Source: Bin80 sp965261255 (GTDB lineage: Bacteria; Bacteroidota; Rhodothermia; Rhodothermales; Bin80). Taken from it: a stretch of 64,000 nt of DNA. The DNA is taken from contig CBDHCQ010000004.1 in NCBI GenBank assembly GCA_965261255.1, forward strand, positions 3,472,001 through 3,536,000. The letters run 5' to 3'. The notes below the pieces were generated by a model. The model saw nothing but the letters and a program-made list of their open reading frames with translations, was not told where the DNA came from and ran no database searches. The position numbers and the translations under genes were made by a program. Of the stretch, positions 11,583-20,545 are shown one piece after another. Every line of letters starts with the position of its first letter. Position 1 is the stretch's first letter.

Positions 11583-13955
11583 ATGAATAAATCCAACAAG
11601 GTGGACTCGGAGATCCAGGCGCTGCGCGAGCGTCTGTCCAGATTGAGCGCAGCGGTTCTGTGTGTCAACTCAAGCCTCGATCTCGATACGGTCCTGCACG
11701 AAATCCTGACAAGCACCCGCGATCTGGTCGGTGCCCCCTACGGCGTGATCACGACCATCGATGAGACGGGGCAGCCGCAGGACTTCATCGCCTCCGGCCT
11801 CAGCCCGGACGAAGAGCGTCTGTTGATAGAGTGGCCTCCCGCATTGCGATTTTTTGAGCACCTCCGTGATCTTCCAGGGCCGCTCAGGCTGGTAGACCTG
11901 CCCACCTACATCCGCTCCATCGGCTACGCCCCGGACCTGATGCTGGCGAAGGCCTTCCTGGCGACCCCGATGCGTCACCACGGCGTGCATGTAGGAACCT
12001 TCTTCCTCGGAAGGATGCAGGGTAGTCACGAGTTTACCGATGAGGACGAGGAGGTGCTGGTGCTGTTTGCCTCCCAGGCGGCGGCCGCGATCGCCAACGC
12101 CTGCACGTATCGGGACGAGCAACGGGCGCGGTCGAGCTTGGAAGCGCTGGTCGATATCTCGCCGGTGGGCGTCGTGGTCTTTGATGCGAAGACCGGTCAG
12201 CCGGTGTCATTCAACCGGGAGGCCAGGCGGATCGTCGAGGGACTACGCACGCCCGGCCATGGCGTGGAGCAGCTGCTGGAGGTAATAACGTGCCGCTTTT
12301 CCGACGGGCACGAAGTGATTCTTGCAGAATTTCCGATGAAACGCGTGATCGACGAGGCGGTGACCATGCGCGCCGAAGAGGTCGTACTCTCGGTTCCCGA
12401 TGGCCGAAGAACCACGATGCTCATCAACTCCGCCCCGATACACTCCGCTGGCGGCGCGGTAGAGTTGATGGTCGTCACCATGCAGGATCTGGCGCCATTC
12501 CAGGAACTGAACCGGTTGCGGGCGGAATTTCTGGGGATGGTGAGCCACGAACTGCGTGCGCCACTCGTCGCCATCAAGGGTTCGGCGGCGACAGTGCTGG
12601 GGACCTCGCGGGTGCTGGACCGTACCGAGATGCGGCAGTTCTTCCGGATCATCGAAACGCAGGCCGATCATATGGACAATCTGATCAGCGACCTGCTTGA
12701 TGCGGGGCGCATTGACTCCGGCATGCTGTCGGTTGACTCCAGGCCGGTGCTAGTGTCCGAACTAGTGGAGCAGGCCCGGACCACCTTCCTGAGTGGCGGC
12801 GGACGGCAGACCATCCGCATCGACCTGCCGCTGGACTTGCCCCGCGTTATGGCCGACGAACAACGCATCGTTCAGGTGCTGAACAACCTCTTCTCCAACG
12901 CATCCGTGTATGCTCCAGAGTCGTCGGTCATCCATGTCGATGCAGTGCGTGATGGGGTCCACGTCGCTATTTCGGTAACGGACGAAGGCCAGGGGGTGTC
13001 GCCCGAACAGCTGCCGTACCTGTTTCAAAAATACACGGGGGGCGGGGGCCGGCCGCGGGGCGTCGGACTGGGTCTGGCCATCTGCAAGGGATTGGTAGAA
13101 GCGCACGGGGGCCGCATCCAAGCCGAGAACGCCGGACCCGGACTAGGCACCCGCTTCACCTTCACGATTCCGCTGGTCGAAGAGGTTGGAAATGATGCAA
13201 TGGAGGTCCCGACACATAGTCCGCGCGTGGATCGGCGGAAACCGCTTGTACTCGCCGTGGACGACGATCCTCAGTTTCTGGGGCATGTACGGGCAACCCT
13301 TAACGACGCCGGTTTCAGTCTGCTTACCACAGGCAACCCGAATGAAGTGTCCGACCTGATTGATGAGCACGACCCCCATCTGGTCCTGCTGGACCTGCTG
13401 CTGCCCGAGATGGACGGCATCGAGTTGATGCAACAGGTTCCGGCGCTGGCGGATAGGCCGGTCATCTTTCTGTCGGCCTATGGCCGGGATGAAACGGTGG
13501 TAAGGGCCTTGGAGATGGGAGCGGTCGATTACATTGTGAAGCCGTTTTCGCCCATGGAACTGGTGGCCAGGATCCAGACAGCACTGCGCAAGAGCTACGT
13601 GTTCCCCGAAACATTTCAGTCGGGGGCGCTTGTGATTGACTACGAGGAACGCCGGGTTACGGTGCACGAAGAACCGATGGAACTCACCGCCATTGAGTAC
13701 GATCTGCTCCGCTTCCTTTCGATCAATGCCGGTCGGGTGGTGACCTATGAAACCCTGTTGCGTCGCGTGTGGCGAGTGGAAGCCGACGTCGACCGGCGAC
13801 GGGTCAGGGCTTTCGTGAAAAAACTGCGGGACAAGCTGGGTGACGACGCAGACAATCCAACGTATATCTTCACCGAGCCGCGGGTAGGTTACCGTATGCA
13901 CAGACCCGACGACGCGCTAGAGACCCCGGGTGGGCGTGGGAATGAGGACCCATAG
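11583..13955 (+). CDS. single-protein two-component system: GAF-PAS-histidine kinase-receiver-winged helix
   Basis: The protein has 790 residues. A GAF domain (about 20-175) is followed by a PAS-like domain (185-305), HisKA with phospho-acceptor His322 in FLGMVSHELRAPL, HATPase with Asn-box NNLFSNA (434-440) and DEGQG/GVGLGLAI, a receiver domain (554-668) with acidic DDD (560-562), Asp604 and Lys653, and an OmpR-type winged-helix DNA-binding domain (about 680-773). Sensor, transmitter, receiver and output are thus in one soluble chain with no membrane segment, so it should sense a cytoplasmic or diffusible signal and bind DNA itself. G+C is much higher than its neighbours (40 of 60 bases in 12541-12600), a sign of transfer. 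No target gene adjoins it. Confidence 0.9.
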   Translation: MNKSNKVDSEIQALRERLSRLSAAVLCVNSSLDLDTVLHEILTSTRDLVGAPYGVITTIDETGQPQDFIASGLSPDEERLLIEWPPALRFFEHLRDLPGPLRLVDLPTYIRSIGYAPDLMLAKAFLATPMRHHGVHVGTFFLGRMQGSHEFTDEDEEVLVLFASQAAAAIANACTYRDEQRARSSLEALVDISPVGVVVFDAKTGQPVSFNREARRIVEGLRTPGHGVEQLLEVITCRFSDGHEVILAEFPMKRVIDEAVTMRAEEVVLSVPDGRRTTMLINSAPIHSAGGAVELMVVTMQDLAPFQELNRLRAEFLGMVSHELRAPLVAIKGSAATVLGTSRVLDRTEMRQFFRIIETQADHMDNLISDLLDAGRIDSGMLSVDSRPVLVSELVEQARTTFLSGGGRQTIRIDLPLDLPRVMADEQRIVQVLNNLFSNASVYAPESSVIHVDAVRDGVHVAISVTDEGQGVSPEQLPYLFQKYTGGGGRPRGVGLGLAICKGLVEAHGGRIQAENAGPGLGTRFTFTIPLVEEVGNDAMEVPTHSPRVDRRKPLVLAVDDDPQFLGHVRATLNDAGFSLLTTGNPNEVSDLIDEHDPHLVLLDLLLPEMDGIELMQQVPALADRPVIFLSAYGRDETVVRALEMGAVDYIVKPFSPMELVARIQTALRKSYVFPETFQSGALVIDYEERRVTVHEEPMELTAIEYDLLRFLSINAGRVVTYETLLRRVWRVEADVDRRRVRAFVKKLRDKLGDDADNPTYIFTEPRVGYRMHRPDDALETPGGRGNEDP

Positions 13956-14087
13956 AACCCTCAGCACCGCAGAGGACAATGGAAGCCAGAGACTCGGGAA
14001 TTGCGGGAACTGGCGCCAGAGCTGATTCAGACCTGGCGCTACTTCGAGGATACGATACTGAAGTCAGCTGTCAAACCAAGTATATAG
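13956..14087 (+). other. in-frame protein-like remnant after the kinase stop
   Basis: Reading on in the kinase frame past its TAG gives 43 codons to the next TAG, including RELAPELIQTWRYFEDTILK, which looks like real amphipathic protein. It ends where the left edge of the IS110 element is guessed. It may be the truncated start or end of a gene interrupted by the insertion, or a former extension of the kinase. No start codon or family was recognised. Confidence 0.3.
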
Positions 14088-15324
14088 GTCTAATAAAAAG
14101 TAGGGCGCGAAAGCGTATGTTGCTCTGCGTCTCATTCAACCTATATGCAAATGTACACCCATGTTTATATCGGTCTCGATGCCCACACGAGGAACTGTGT
14201 TCTTGGGACGATTGATGCAGACGCGAATGTGGTGTCGGTTCACGATTTTCCAACCTCAGAAACTGGCTTGATCCGCCATGTGAAGGCCTTGCCAGCCACG
14301 TTCAAGTATTTGGTGTTGGAGGAATCAAGTTTGGCCGGTTGGATCGCCGGAGTTCTGACGCCTCATGTAACGGAGTTGATTGTGTGTGATCCGGTACAAA
14401 ATGCGTTGATCAGTCGCGGTGGGAGCAAAGATGATGTGCGCGATTCTCTAAAACTTGCTCGTCTGCTTCGGTTGGAGGAATTGAAGCCCGTCTATCACAA
14501 CCATGATCCAAGCCGTGTAGACTTCAAGATTGTCGCGCAACAGTATTTGTCGATCACCAATGAGATTGTTGCCCTGAAAAACCAAATCAAATCCAAGTAT
14601 TATCAGGGTGGGGTTTTGAAGATTTCAGGATCTTTGGTGTACAGCAAGGCGCATCGACGCTCCTACTTGAAACACGTCGAATCCGAGGCGATGAAGAAAG
14701 TAATCCTGAATTTCTATGATCAACTGGATTGCATGGTGCGTGTTCGTGAAAACGCGTTGTCGTTGATGCAGGAACTTGGGAAAAAGTATGGAGAAATTGA
14801 GCAGTTTCAGCGCATTCCAGGAATTGGAGTGGTGGGCGCTCATGTGTTTAGCGCGTTCATTCAAACGCCTCATCGCTTTGCGACCAAGCAGCAACTATGG
14901 AAGTATTGCCAATTGGGGATTCGAGTACGGCAGAGTGGAGGAAAGAAACTGTCTGGGGAGTGTCTGGATCGTTCTGGAATCAGTGTATTGAAAGCCATCA
15001 GTTACCAATGCTGGATGTCTTCACTACGTACCAAGGAGCCGAACGAAGTCTCCCTGTTTTATCATGCTTCGGCGAAACGTACGCAAGATTTGACCCGTGC
15101 CCGGTTAAATACCCAGCGAAAAGTACTTGCAACACTTTGGACCATTTGGAGAAAGAATGTAGATTACCATCCACATCTTTTTTACAGACCACCTGTATCC
15201 GCGAGAAAAGCGAAGCAATAGGGATTTCAGTGTACCTTGCGACTGATGCTTGCGGATCTGGTAGCCGGGATATGCTCCGTTGGGAATTTAGTCTCCACCT
15301 GGTGGAAAGACTCGATATATAGGT
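14081..15324 (+). mobile_element. IS110-family insertion sequence (provisional limits)
   Basis: The element is defined by its transposase at 14145-15221. The limits are provisional: the 9-mer TATATAGGT occurs at 14081-14089 and again at 15316-15324, with similar bases continuing after each copy. IS110 elements lack long terminal inverted repeats and carry a structured bridge RNA in a non-coding end that chooses donor and target. Only about 55 bases lie between the left 9-mer and the gene, so a bridge RNA would have to sit in the right end (15222 onward) or the left limit is further upstream. G+C is low (23 of 60 bases in 14581-14640) compared with the adjoining kinase. Confidence 0.6.
14145..15221 (+). 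CDS. IS110-family transposase
   Basis: The protein has 358 residues. The N-terminal RuvC-like DEDD domain has Asp12 (YIGLDAHTRN), Glu60 (YLVLEESS), and Asp97 and Asp100 (SKDDVRDSLKLARLL), close to the D11/E60/D102/D105 set of IS621. The C-terminal Tnp20 domain has the helix-hairpin IPGIGVVGAHVFSAFI (224-239) and a candidate catalytic serine at Ser264 (RQSGGKK). The frame is intact and full length, so the element may still be active. The ATG at 14145 is used; Met3 is an alternative start. The supply of a bridge RNA determines target choice in this family. Confidence 0.92.
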   Translation: MQMYTHVYIGLDAHTRNCVLGTIDADANVVSVHDFPTSETGLIRHVKALPATFKYLVLEESSLAGWIAGVLTPHVTELIVCDPVQNALISRGGSKDDVRDSLKLARLLRLEELKPVYHNHDPSRVDFKIVAQQYLSITNEIVALKNQIKSKYYQGGVLKISGSLVYSKAHRRSYLKHVESEAMKKVILNFYDQLDCMVRVRENALSLMQELGKKYGEIEQFQRIPGIGVVGAHVFSAFIQTPHRFATKQQLWKYCQLGIRVRQSGGKKLSGECLDRSGISVLKAISYQCWMSSLRTKEPNEVSLFYHASAKRTQDLTRARLNTQRKVLATLWTIWRKNVDYHPHLFYRPPVSARKAKQ

Positions 15325-15781
15325 TAGTAACCCGGCCTTTATGCCCGATAAGACGTTAGAGCCCGGATAGATCAATGGGACTCTCATAAACGAGTTTGGC
15401 AATAGAACAGATGCTCTCAGCTCAGTCTTTGAAATCTGCACAAAGCAGATGATCGCATTGTACAAATAGGAAAAACCAGTTATTGTCTATCCGATGAATC
15501 GCAGAGGATACAGAGCGCGCCCTTCAAAAATTTCACGATCTTTGAAGGCATAGGAGAGGTGTGTGTGAAACTTTTCTTTTTAAACGAGTTCCCAAATCAG
15601 AAAACAACTAAGAAGGCAATCCTAATCTTTATTCAACACTCCCCAGTCTTTTGTAAGAGGATTATTTGCCAAAGATCCAATACTACCTGAAAATTCTTCC
15701 AAAAGCAGATCTTTGGTGGAGGCCTAATGACAAATCAAACAGCGTCGGGAACCTGCTACTTCAACCGGCTGCAAGCAACTT
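15222..15781 (+). other. non-coding right end of the IS110 element and debris
   Basis: No gene is seen. Two inverted repeats stand out: ATCTGC/GCAGAT around 15435-15451 and CCTTCAAA/TTTGAAGG at 15521-15548. The part next to the transposase gene is where a bridge RNA would be expected if this is an IS1111-like member of the family. The remainder up to the decayed receptor copy carries no recognisable coding signal. Confidence 0.35.
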
Positions 15782-15991
15782 GGAGGTAGATCCGTGTGCA
15801 TTGATTTCTGCTGCAATGTAGTGGGCGTTCGGCGAGTAATCACCGCTCGACGGGCTTACGCTTTCGCTGGACGGTAATGATGTGCAGGATACCGACGTAC
15901 TCTTGTACGGGAAAGCTGGTTTTAGGACAACCCAGTTTTTTCTGCGGAAACTTTTCATTTATTCCTGAGGGCTCAGTACAGGTTGTGGTGA
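15782..15991 (+). pseudogene. decayed copy of the 3' end of the TonB receptor gene
   Basis: This stretch aligns almost without gaps to 10466-10676, the last 70 codons of the intact receptor, at roughly 80% identity by eye. The shared blocks GGGCTTACGCTTTCGCTGGA and CAGTACAGGTTGTGGTGA (CAATACAGG... in the original) are plain. In-frame stops have arisen (CAG to TAG, CAA to TAA) and one base is lost in the run before the last codons. The copy has the same orientation as the parent and lies 5.1 kb away, on the other side of the kinase and IS110 element. Confidence 0.9.
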
Positions 15992-16411
15992 TTCAATGAA
16001 CACTTTGTGATCATTATTCCACGTGGGCAGGGAGTGTTCATGCGGCAAAAGTATGGGCTCTTTGGATCGGGTAACAGGTCCATCAGATCTGAGCGAGGGA
16101 CAGACATCGGTGCTGCAGAACTTGTCAATCGCAGAAAAGTCTTCCAAAGGATCTGCGTACTGATGGGATGCTGAAGGCATGCAGGATTGACCGCTCCCGA
16201 AAATCACACCGTCTCCAAGCGGTCTCCTATAAGTGTGAACGATGAAGATGCTTGGCGATGATTGCAGGTCCGAACCTACAAAAGCATTACACACGGGTGT
16301 AGTTGTCGGACGGGGTTCGTCATAGCTGGAAGCCTTCTTCACCGCACACGTAAGTTTTAGACGAGAGAGCCGAGAGGCACAGGCTTGACGACAGGTCTAT
16401 TCATCCCTGGA
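15992..16411 (+). other. no intact gene; possible decayed transposase
   Basis: The plus-strand conceptual translation around 16075-16320 contains DLSEGQTSVLQNLSIAEKSS and, after several stops, CRSEPTKALHTGVVVG, which weakly recalls the C-terminal part of ISL3-type transposases. The similarity is too slight for a firm call. The minus-strand frame at 15959-16342 has no recognisable features. Confidence 0.25.
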
Positions 16412-17011
16412 TCACTCTGCTGGCTGGACGAATGAGGTGATATCGAGATTCAACTCGTGATTACACGCACTACCAGTCAGCAGGCTACGGGCATCTGCCA
16501 GATCTGTGCCCACGTCCAGTTCTGCGTTCATGTCAATTGTACACATACCTGATCGGTTTTCCACCATCCAGTCTAATTGCCCATCCATGCCTCCTTCAAG
16601 TTCCAGATCTTCAAAAAAACCTTGGATAGTAATTTTAGTGGAGTAGTCAAGGCTCCGTTCGGCGCTCAGCGTGAAATCTGTTCCCTCACTCCCTTTGATC
16701 CCGCACTCGTTTGGAGTGAAGCCAACCTCAAGAGCTATACTTACTGCGTTGTCACGCGGGGCACCCTCGGTGGCATCAACCGAAATACGGGCATCGCCGC
16801 CTTCAGGGCATGCGATGGTGAATTCTTGCTCGCCATGGACGGCTGTAATCTGTGGCATGGTGTCCGACAGCACCACCATCATTGCCATCAATAATTCCTC
16901 TGTCTCGCCTTCGTTTAGTGGTGTATTTTCCTCCGGTTCAGAAGGATTGCTGCACATCGTCAGGACCATTACCATAGCGGACAGGAGAGCAACTTGAACT
17001 AGGGATTTCAT
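16412..17011 (-). CDS. lipoprotein of unknown function
   Basis: The protein has 199 residues, with a signal peptide and lipobox VLTMC, Cys20 being the lipidated residue. The mature part is acidic, starts with a Ser/Pro/Glu linker, and then forms a beta-rich domain with three further cysteines (IACPEGG, NECGIKG, MCTID) and a fourth near the end (SACNHEL), which could form two disulfides. No catalytic motif was recognised. It stands alone, 760 bases from purL and beyond the debris of the accessory block. Confidence 0.7.
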   Translation of the reverse strand: MKSLVQVALLSAMVMVLTMCSNPSEPEENTPLNEGETEELLMAMMVVLSDTMPQITAVHGEQEFTIACPEGGDARISVDATEGAPRDNAVSIALEVGFTPNECGIKGSEGTDFTLSAERSLDYSTKITIQGFFEDLELEGGMDGQLDWMVENRSGMCTIDMNAELDVGTDLADARSLLTGSACNHELNLDITSFVQPAE

Positions 17012-17775
17012 GGTATTGCATGTTTTGTTCGATCATTAGACGCAATGAATTCAGCTACTAGTCACATTATTTTGACGAGTCGTTTTGCAAGGTAACTTGA
17101 ATTCTGAGTTGGTTACATGTGCCCGAAACCACCGATTGCCATGACGAAGGGGCTTCATTAATCCGGGATCACTCCCAGTCCGGGGAAGAATCCGGCGATG
17201 GTTCCATTCGGCTCTTGGAGTATGGTTTGATACAAGCCTGAGCGTTAATCAGAGGCATGAAAGCCCACATATCAGGACGCTTCGGCAGTCTGCGATGCCA
17301 TCAGATTTTGTCGTTTCCGGACCTGTTTTCCCATCGACCTCCAGGAATAAGAATTTCCATGAAGTATGGAAAGAGACATTGCGTCATGCATTCAGAAACG
17401 CCACGGCAATCAATAGAGATTCTTCTTTCCTGTTGAAAATAAAGAGCTTCCGGGCTTGGTCAATTATAGAAATCCAGGGCTTAAACGAAAAATCCAGAAA
17501 GGCACGGTAAATACAAATAGCATGTGCTCTGCGTTAGAAATAGGCTTAGTGGACGCATCGTTATGAGCAGTAAGCCGGATCGTGAAAGATCACCCTATAT
17601 ATTCAGGACTGCATGCGGGGATTGATACCAAGGTTTGAAATAGGATGCTATCTTATCCGAGTCTGGAACGACTTGCTGTCATTCCGGAGAGGATTCTTGG
17701 AAAAATTTACTGAAAGCGCTCAAGCGGGTAACTTGTCGCAGTAGATAGTAGAAGAACTGTTAACAAAAGACGTGG
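17012..17775 (+). other. long intergenic region before purL
   Basis: I see no supportable gene, RNA or repeat in these 764 bases. A 71-codon frame at 17295-17510 has no recognisable domain, and it starts without a ribosome-binding signal, though that is not informative in this genome. Confidence 0.4.
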
Positions 17776-20058
17776 ATGGACACAGAAATCATTGTTGACG
17801 AGGCATTGGCCGCTGAGCACGGACTCACGGACCAGGAATACAACTGGATTCTGGAGCGGTTGGGAAGAACGCCAACAATTACCGAACTGGGAATCTATTC
17901 GGTAATGTGGAGCGAGCACTGCTCATACAAGAACTCTATTGCAGTGCTGAAAACATTGCCTCGCGAGGGATGTGCGCTGCTGGTTGGTGCTGGAGACGAG
18001 AATGCGGGGCTTGTAGATATTGGTGATGGCTTGGCGGTGGCATTCAAGATTGAAAGCCACAATCACCCATCAGCGGTTGAACCTTATCAAGGTGCTGCGA
18101 CGGGTGTAGGGGGAATTCATCGCGATATCTTTACTATGGGTGCGCGTCCAGTCTGTGCACTCAATTCGTTGAGGTTCGGTTCGCTTGAACAGAGCAGAGT
18201 GCGGTATCTGTTTGATGGCGTTGTTCGCGGGATTGGTGATTATGGGAATTCGTTTGGCGTCCCCACTGTAGCAGGAGAAGTGTACTTTGATCCGGCTTAT
18301 GAGGGCAATCCGCTAGTGAATGCTATGAGTGTGGGGATTGTTAAAGTGGACAGCACGGCGTCTGCTATTGCAGAGGGGGCCGGCAACAAGGTCTTTATAG
18401 TAGGTTCGGCAACAGGCCGGGATGGTATCCACGGAGCCACTTTCGCGTCCGAGGAAATATCCGAGGAGAGCGAAAAAAAGCGACCGAGCGTGCAGGTAGG
18501 TGACCCCTTTACAGAAAAGTTACTCCTGGAGGCCACACTCGAGGCACTTGCCGCAGGTGTGATCGTCGGCATTCAGGATATGGGTGCAGCGGGAATCACC
18601 TGTTCCTCGTGCGAAATGAGCGCAAAAGGGGGCGCCGGCATGCACCTGAACCTGGATCATGTGCCGGTTCGGGAAGCCGATATGAGTGCCTACGAAATTA
18701 TGCTGTCGGAAAGCCAGGAGCGCATGTTACTTGTTTGTGTACCTGGTAAAGAAGAGGAGCTGCAAGCGATCTTTGTCAAATGGGACCTGTACGCCGTATG
18801 TATTGGCGAAGTCACGGATACAGGGCGTGTTCAGGTGAAGTACAGGGGAGAGCAGGTGGCAGATGTAGAGGCTGATCACCTTGTCTTGGGCGGAGGCGCC
18901 CCAGTCTATCAACGCGATAGTCGCCGACCTAGCTATCTGGACACAACCTCTGTGCTGCCCGCCATAGAGGATCTGCGTGTCCATGAGGTGGAAAACGCTC
19001 TGCTCAGTCTGTTGGGATCTCCCAATATCGCATCTAAGCAGTGGGTGTATGAGCAGTATGATACAATGGTGCGCACCGGTACCATCAACGGTCCGGGTCC
19101 CGGGGATGCAGCTGTGGTGCGAATCAAGGGCTCAAACAAAGGCCTGGCGGTAAAAACAGATTGCAACGGACGCTATGTCTACCTAAATCCTTACAAAGGA
19201 GGCCAGATAGCCGTGGCGGAAGCTGCCCGCAATGTGGTATGTGTGGGGGGACGTCCACTGGCAATCACCAACTGTCTCAATTTTGGTAATCCGTACAAGC
19301 CGGAAGTATACTGGACTTTCAAGGAGGCTGTGAGGGGGATGGGCGAGGCCTGTCGAAAGCTCAATACTCCGGTAACCGGTGGCAATGTTTCGTTCTACAA
19401 CGAAAACCCGGAAGGAGCAGTGTTTCCAACGCCGACCATAGGGATGCTGGGGTTAGTGGAAGATGTCGCTGCGCACGCAACCCAGGCAGGACTATGCGCG
19501 CCAGGCCATCAGGTCTACTTGCTTAGCCCGAAGTCCTGGAGTTTTCGCACGCAATATGGTGAGCTCGGAGCAACAGAGTACCTGCACACGTGTCACGGGT
19601 TAACCTGTGGAGATGCCCCTCATTTGGATATGACGGAGGAGTGTGCGGTACAGGTGTCCGCTCTCGCCATGATACAGTCTGGACTTATTGCAAGTGCGCA
19701 TGATGTTTCCGACGGAGGATTGCTTGTGGCTTTGGCGGAATGCGTTCTTTTTTCAAAAGGGATGGGCGTGGATATCCGACTGAATCCCGAGAGCATGGGC
19801 CGCCTAGATGCTTTACTCTTCGGTGAGGCACAATCCAGGATCTTGCTCACGGCAGCGCAGTCCCAGGTGGATCAGTTAGCGGCGCTTGTCGCCGAGCACC
19901 CAGAGGTGCAGTTGACTGTTCTGGGGACGGTTTGCTCGAACCCGGCCCTATCGGTTGCTGTCGGAAGTAAGGGGGTATTGCACTGCACTTCAGATGCGAT
20001 GAGGACGGCCTACTTCGGATCCATTCCGAAGCACATGGCACGCCGAGTTGCAGCATAA
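17776..20058 (+). CDS. purL: phosphoribosylformylglycinamidine synthase II, small type
   Basis: The protein has 760 residues, the size of the short PurL that works with separate PurS and PurQ. It converts FGAR, glutamine-derived ammonia and ATP to FGAM in purine synthesis. SEHCSYKNS (46-54), the ATP/metal site ESHNHPSA (93-100) and GAATGVGGIHRDIFTMGARP (starting about 105) are typical; the second half repeats the fold (KTDCNGRYVYLNPYKGG, CLNFGNP, VTGGNVSFYNE). Neither purS nor purQ is in the window. The start at 17776 is the first ATG of the conserved frame. No Shine-Dalgarno precedes it. trxA follows by 59 bases and may be read through. Confidence 0.95.
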   Translation: MDTEIIVDEALAAEHGLTDQEYNWILERLGRTPTITELGIYSVMWSEHCSYKNSIAVLKTLPREGCALLVGAGDENAGLVDIGDGLAVAFKIESHNHPSAVEPYQGAATGVGGIHRDIFTMGARPVCALNSLRFGSLEQSRVRYLFDGVVRGIGDYGNSFGVPTVAGEVYFDPAYEGNPLVNAMSVGIVKVDSTASAIAEGAGNKVFIVGSATGRDGIHGATFASEEISEESEKKRPSVQVGDPFTEKLLLEATLEALAAGVIVGIQDMGAAGITCSSCEMSAKGGAGMHLNLDHVPVREADMSAYEIMLSESQERMLLVCVPGKEEELQAIFVKWDLYAVCIGEVTDTGRVQVKYRGEQVADVEADHLVLGGGAPVYQRDSRRPSYLDTTSVLPAIEDLRVHEVENALLSLLGSPNIASKQWVYEQYDTMVRTGTINGPGPGDAAVVRIKGSNKGLAVKTDCNGRYVYLNPYKGGQIAVAEAARNVVCVGGRPLAITNCLNFGNPYKPEVYWTFKEAVRGMGEACRKLNTPVTGGNVSFYNENPEGAVFPTPTIGMLGLVEDVAAHATQAGLCAPGHQVYLLSPKSWSFRTQYGELGATEYLHTCHGLTCGDAPHLDMTEECAVQVSALAMIQSGLIASAHDVSDGGLLVALAECVLFSKGMGVDIRLNPESMGRLDALLFGEAQSRILLTAAQSQVDQLAALVAEHPEVQLTVLGTVCSNPALSVAVGSKGVLHCTSDAMRTAYFGSIPKHMARRVAA

Positions 20059-20117
20059 CCCATAACTTGTTTGCTGCTCCTGCGTACAATGCACTGGCTA
20101 AACAATACTTGAGAATC

Positions 20118-20450
20118 ATGGCTGCTATTGAACTCACTGACGCTAACTTTCAAACCGAAGTGCTGGAATCCGATGTTCCCGTACTCGTTGACTTCTGGGC
20201 TGCCTGGTGCGGTCCGTGCAGAGCGATTGCTCCGATAGTTACCGAACTGGCCTCGGAATACGCCGGTCGGGCAAAGGTCGGCAAAGTAGACGTAGACATT
20301 AATCCGCAGACCGCAATGAAATATGGTGTACGCTCAATTCCGACGCTACTCTTTTTTGTCGGAGGACAGGTACGTGATCAGATGATAGGATCGGCCAGGA
20401 AGAGGGAGTTTCAGAAAAGGCTTGATGCGCTTGTCGGCCAAACAGCCTGA
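20118..20450 (+). CDS. trxA: thioredoxin
   Basis: The protein has 110 residues with the active site WCGPC (Cys31, Cys34), the cis-proline segment SIPTLLFF and a C-terminal helix, i.e. a complete thioredoxin. It reduces protein disulfides in the cytoplasm using electrons from TrxB. The ATG at 20118 fits the normal length; the upstream extension from 20067 does not belong. It is followed 95 bases later by trxB in the same direction, so the complete thioredoxin system sits together. Confidence 0.95.
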   Translation: MAAIELTDANFQTEVLESDVPVLVDFWAAWCGPCRAIAPIVTELASEYAGRAKVGKVDVDINPQTAMKYGVRSIPTLLFFVGGQVRDQMIGSARKREFQKRLDALVGQTA

Positions 20451-20545
20451 AAAGCCCAGGTCTATCGGGAAACAAATGCTCCGGTTTGCATGCACGGTAT
20501 CGTCATGTGCGTGTAGTTTGTGAGGAGTGCGCGAACCCAGACAGA

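Noticed and set aside
12040..13901. Long frames on the other strand and frames of the kinase gene (e.g. 252 codons at 13143-13901)
   Set aside because: They are shadow frames produced by the high G+C coding sequence of the kinase.
15959..16342. 127-codon minus-strand frame next to the decayed receptor copy
   Set aside because: Composition is unlike protein from this genome and the opposite strand has weak transposase-like runs instead.
17295..17510. 71-codon frame before purL
   Set aside because: No recognisable domain and no supporting context.
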